In this document: one piece after another, positions 61,365 to 64,000 of the stretch | Numbering within the stretch: the stretch's first letter is position 1 | Layout: every line of letters starts with the position of its first letter | The notes under the pieces: generated by a model | What the model was told of the DNA's origin: nothing | Database searches by the model: none | The model's input: only the letters and a program-made list of their open reading frames with translations | From: Seohaeicola saemankumensis | Lineage (GTDB): Bacteria; Pseudomonadota; Alphaproteobacteria; Rhodobacterales; Rhodobacteraceae | Assembly (NCBI RefSeq): GCF_020171285.1 | Contig: NZ_JAIUZI010000004.1 | Span: forward strand, 124,001-188,000 | Length of the DNA stretch: 64,000 nucleotides | Direction of reading: 5' to 3' | Position numbers and translations under genes: made by a program

Positions 61365-61844
61365 TCAGGGATTGTCCTGCTTGGTGGCGGCATCAGTGTC
61401 CTGTCCGAAACGGACGCTAAAGCTGGGCGTCATCTGGACCAGCCAATAGGCGATAGAGGTGGTGATCACCAGCGCCGCCAGCCCGAGCAGTTCGGCCGCC
61501 CCGGTCTTGTCCATATCGAGGATGATGACCTTGCGCGCCACCGCCATGAGCGCGGTGGCGACCACGATTTTGACGTGGATGACGTCTTCGCGCAGGTAGA
61601 TGGTGATGTTGATAAAGATCTCGATAGCGATCAGCACCGCCATGAAGGCGCCGAAGGTGGCGAGGATCTCGGGGATGGTGAGCACGAAGCGGGGTTTGTC
61701 GAGCAGCATCTGGTAGAGCGTCCAGCCGACATCGACCACACCCAGCAGGATCACGATAACCATCAGGATCGCCAGCACCCGGACGGACCAGCGGATCACC
61801 ACCTGCAGGTTCTGGATCAGCGGTTCTTTTTCCTCTTCGCCCAT
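61365..61844 (-). CDS. PsiE-like membrane protein
   Basis: A 159-residue protein with four helices (VLAILMVIVILLGVVDVGWTLY, ILATFGAFMAVLIAIEIFINI, and two more). The DVIHVKIVVATALMAVARKVIILD stretch is typical of the phosphate-starvation-inducible PsiE family. The ATG at 61844 begins MGEEEKEPLIQNL. A longer frame to 62024 lies in sequence of the upstream gene. The function is unknown. It follows the hydroxylase gene by 16 bp. Confidence 0.8.
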   Translation of the reverse strand: MGEEEKEPLIQNLQVVIRWSVRVLAILMVIVILLGVVDVGWTLYQMLLDKPRFVLTIPEILATFGAFMAVLIAIEIFINITIYLREDVIHVKIVVATALMAVARKVIILDMDKTGAAELLGLAALVITTSIAYWLVQMTPSFSVRFGQDTDAATKQDNP

Positions 61845-61860
61845 GGTCCGGCCCCTTTTG

Positions 61861-62838
61861 TCAGGCCCCTTTAGAGCGCGATTCTGGGGTGGGGGTCCAG
61901 ACGGGGCCGGTGTCGAACCCCGGTGTGCCGCGATCCTGCGGGTTGCGGGCGAGGTGTTTCGCCTTGATCTGTTCCGAGGTGTCGCGGCTGCCGTCGTGGC
62001 TCCACCCCGGGGGGGCGACGGCATACATCAGACGGTCGCGCCATGTCAGCCCCGGCCGGGTGATGTCGCGAAAGATGCCGACCCATTCGTGAAAGGCCAC
62101 CCGCAGCGGGTTGAAGGTGCCGAGGTTCTGCACCAGCCCATAGTCGGGTTTTTCGCTGTCCAGTTCCGGCACGAAGGTGCCGAACATCCGGTCCCAGATG
62201 ATGAAGACGCCGGCATAATTGGCGTCGAGATAGCGGGCGTTGCGGCCGTGGTGGACGCGGTGGTGCGAGGGGGTGTTCATCACCGCCTCGACCCATTTCG
62301 GCATCCGGCCGATGGTTTCGGTGTGAATCCAGAACTGGTAGATCAGGTTCAGCCCGCCGACAAAGAGCACCATCGCGGGGTGAAAACCCAGAAGGATCAG
62401 CGGCGCGCGCACCACCATCATGAAGGTGAACGTATAGGTCCAGGTCTGGCGCAGCGCGGTGGTCAGGTTGTAGTGCTGCGATGAATGGTGGTTGACGTGG
62501 CTGGCCCAGACCCAGCGGATGCGGTGGCCGAACCGGTGCACCCAGTAATAGCGCAGATCATCGAGCACGAAACACAGGAGCACGACCCAGACCGAAGTGC
62601 CGAAGTCGAGCGGGGTCAGCGCCCAGAGCCACATGAAGAACCCCCAGGCGATGAAGCCCAGCGCGATGCCCGAGGCGACATTGCCCGCCCCCATGATCAG
62701 CGAGGTCAGCGCATCGCGGGTCTCGTACCGGCCGCCGCGCCCGGTCCAGTGGATCCAGAACATCTCGGCCAGCACCAGGGCGATAAAGCCGGGAACGGCC
62801 CATTGCACCACGTCGGGATAGGTCAGGGTGTCGGTCAT
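61861..62838 (-). CDS. Sterol desaturase/fatty acid hydroxylase family protein
   Basis: A 325-residue membrane di-iron enzyme. Three His boxes are visible: YYWVHRFGHRIRWVWASHVNHHSSQHYN, then FWIHTETIG and TPSHHRVHHGRN. At least four helices surround them. Members hydroxylate lipids at the membrane surface. The substrate is unknown. The ATG at 62838 overlaps the upstream gene by four bases and has GGAG five bases upstream. Confidence 0.9.
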   Translation of the reverse strand: MTDTLTYPDVVQWAVPGFIALVLAEMFWIHWTGRGGRYETRDALTSLIMGAGNVASGIALGFIAWGFFMWLWALTPLDFGTSVWVVLLCFVLDDLRYYWVHRFGHRIRWVWASHVNHHSSQHYNLTTALRQTWTYTFTFMMVVRAPLILLGFHPAMVLFVGGLNLIYQFWIHTETIGRMPKWVEAVMNTPSHHRVHHGRNARYLDANYAGVFIIWDRMFGTFVPELDSEKPDYGLVQNLGTFNPLRVAFHEWVGIFRDITRPGLTWRDRLMYAVAPPGWSHDGSRDTSEQIKAKHLARNPQDRGTPGFDTGPVWTPTPESRSKGA

Positions 62839-63221
62839 GCGGGCTCCATCCGGGTTTGCCAGTCGCGCCGTTCGGCGTCGGTCAGGTGCAGGGTGACATG
62901 CGGGGCGGTGAAGTCGTGGAAGGCGACGCGCAGCCCGTCGGGCCGGTCGATCAGGTCGAAATCGAGCAGGTGCCGGGCGACGGTGTCGGCGCCAAAGGAC
63001 CACAGGAGCCCCGGCCCCTGGTTGGTCATGATCAGCGCGGCATGGGCATCGCGGGCGGTCAGGACCTCGGTGATGAGGTCATCGGGAAAGTGCCGGTGCC
63101 AGGCGGCGCGGGCGTCCTCGGTCGTCAGCATGGTCTGCGCCGATTTCCCGGTCAGGTGCAGGATCAGTGCGATCCCGGCAATCCCGCCGATCACCAGCGC
63201 CAGCAACAGGGTCAGTGGCAT
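62835..63221 (-). CDS. Small membrane-anchored protein coupled to the hydroxylase
   Basis: A 128-residue protein with one N-terminal helix (PLTLLLALVIGGIAGIALIL) and a soluble domain (ARDAHAALIMTNQGPGLLWSFG...DGLRVAFHDFTAPHVTLHL). Its stop overlaps the hydroxylase start, so the two are translationally coupled and probably work together. No known family to me. GGAGG is five bases before the ATG. Confidence 0.75.
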   Translation of the reverse strand: MPLTLLLALVIGGIAGIALILHLTGKSAQTMLTTEDARAAWHRHFPDDLITEVLTARDAHAALIMTNQGPGLLWSFGADTVARHLLDFDLIDRPDGLRVAFHDFTAPHVTLHLTDAERRDWQTRMEPA

Positions 63222-63281
63222 GTCGTCCTCCCGCCGCGATCATGCGGGCAGCGGCGGGCGCTTGTCAAAGCGGGCGCGGCG

Positions 63282-64000
63282 TCAACCGGTGGCGCAGGTG
63301 GTGTGCAGCCAGTCGGCAAAGGCGCGCACGGCGGCGCGGGGCCGCCACGGCGGGGTGACGACATAGTAGCTGGAGACATGGGTGATCGGGATCGGCGCGG
63401 GTTTCAGCGTGCCGGCGACCAGCGCGGCGTGCACGTCGATCTCGGATTCCAGCAGGATGCCGGCGCCGGCCTCGGCGGCGCGGATTTCCAGCGCGGGGTT
63501 GCCCACGTCGAGCGTGTTCAGACCGTCGGGGTCGATGCCCGAGGCCCGCAGCGCGTCGCGTTCCCAGGTGCTGTCGTGGGGCAGCAGCCAGCGCTGGGCG
63601 GACCAGTCGGTGCCGGGGTCATCGACCAGCGCGGGGGCGGCGCAGGCGATGGTGGGGCTGTCGACCAGATGCGCCACGTGCAGCCCCGGCCAGTCGCCGC
63701 CACCGGCGCGAATGGCGATGTCGTAGCCTTCGGCGACGATGTCGAAAGAGTGGTCGGACGGGGTAAAGGAGACCTCGACGCCGGGGTGGGCGCGCCAGAA
63801 GTCGGCGATGTGGCGAAAGATCACCGAGTTGGCGAAATAGGCGGTGGTGGTGACGCGGACGGGGCGGGTTTCCTCGCGGTCGCGGACGCGCGCGAGGCCC
63901 TCGGCGATGGCGGTGAAACCGGTGGCGAGGTCGGTGGCGAGGCTTTCGCCCTGCGGGGTCAGCACGACGCCACGCGGGGAGCGGTGCAGCAGGGTCACGC
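63282..64000 (-). CDS. LysR-family regulator (5' end beyond window)
   Basis: At least 238 residues, missing the first part of the helix-turn-helix. The visible part begins TLLHRSPRGVVLTPQGESLA, the end of a LysR HTH, followed by the effector domain (VRVTTTAYFANSVIFRHIAD to FADWLHTTCATG). It is GcvA-like in style. It runs off the window on the 3' side of the plus strand, and its target genes lie outside. Confidence 0.85.
   Translation of the reverse strand, partial: VTLLHRSPRGVVLTPQGESLATDLATGFTAIAEGLARVRDREETRPVRVTTTAYFANSVIFRHIADFWRAHPGVEVSFTPSDHSFDIVAEGYDIAIRAGGGDWPGLHVAHLVDSPTIACAAPALVDDPGTDWSAQRWLLPHDSTWERDALRASGIDPDGLNTLDVGNPALEIRAAEAGAGILLESEIDVHAALVAGTLKPAPIPITHVSSYYVVTPPWRPRAAVRAFADWLHTTCATG

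Overview
The window is about 64 kb of GC-rich chromosome from an alphaproteobacterium, almost certainly a member of the Rhodobacteraceae (Roseobacter group). Supporting signs are a Tad pilus locus with an OmpA-type lipoprotein, the order tldD-ctaC-ctaB-small gene-ctaG-ctaE-surf1-thrC-M16 peptidase, phaA/phaB, a FnrL-like box, and high GC with small intergenic gaps. No rRNA, tRNA, CRISPR array or replication origin was seen.

Layout. 0-14.5 kb: the end of an MFS exporter, an AAA ATPase, then a complete Tad/Cpa pilus assembly locus on the minus strand (prepilin peptidase, two TadD-type lipoproteins, TadC, TadB, CpaF ATPase, CpaE, OmpA lipoprotein, CpaC secretin, CpaB, three small Flp pilins) with a divergent lytic transglycosylase. 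14.5-22.6 kb: 3-oxoacid CoA-transferase (scoAB), an SRPBCC protein divergent from a MarR regulator, topA, dprA, tldD. 22.8-31.2 kb: the aa3 cytochrome oxidase cluster, followed by threonine synthase, an M16 protease, a GNAT acetyltransferase and an MBL-fold protein. 31-49 kb: mixed metabolism and regulation, including an FAD-linked oxidase, apt, a ribbon-helix-helix protein, LysE, an SDR-DoxX fusion, MTA phosphorylase, a beta-helical membrane protein, a SulP transporter, greA, soxR with a SoxR-box-driven VOC gene, ETF-QO, a TPR protein and ispE.

49.07-52.77 kb: a discrete mobile element inserted between the convergent genes ispE and ispB. It has 27-bp perfect terminal inverted repeats and a target-site duplication (6 to 8 bp depending on where the ends are drawn). 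It carries an IS1595-type transposase, a KilA-N protein, a small winged-helix-like protein, a DUF6471-like protein and a frameshifted membrane protein. Its internal divergent promoter holds copies of the TIR core, and it contains a perfectly paired three-way-junction sequence. This is the most unusual part of the window.

52.8-64 kb: polyprenyl diphosphate synthase, a TrmN6-type methyltransferase, a YdcH-like peptide, a YddG-like exporter with its LysR regulator, a GFA protein, phaB-phaA with a PhaR-type operator, an EAL-domain protein, a PsiE-like protein, a fatty acid hydroxylase pair, and the start of another LysR gene running off the end.

Several convergent intergenic gaps carry recurring structured elements: paired 11-1-11 palindromes at 14.5 and 32.8 kb, and a pair of TTGTAC motifs 32 bp apart at 32.7 and 57.3 kb. 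All functional calls come from reading the sequence and general knowledge of families. No database search was possible.
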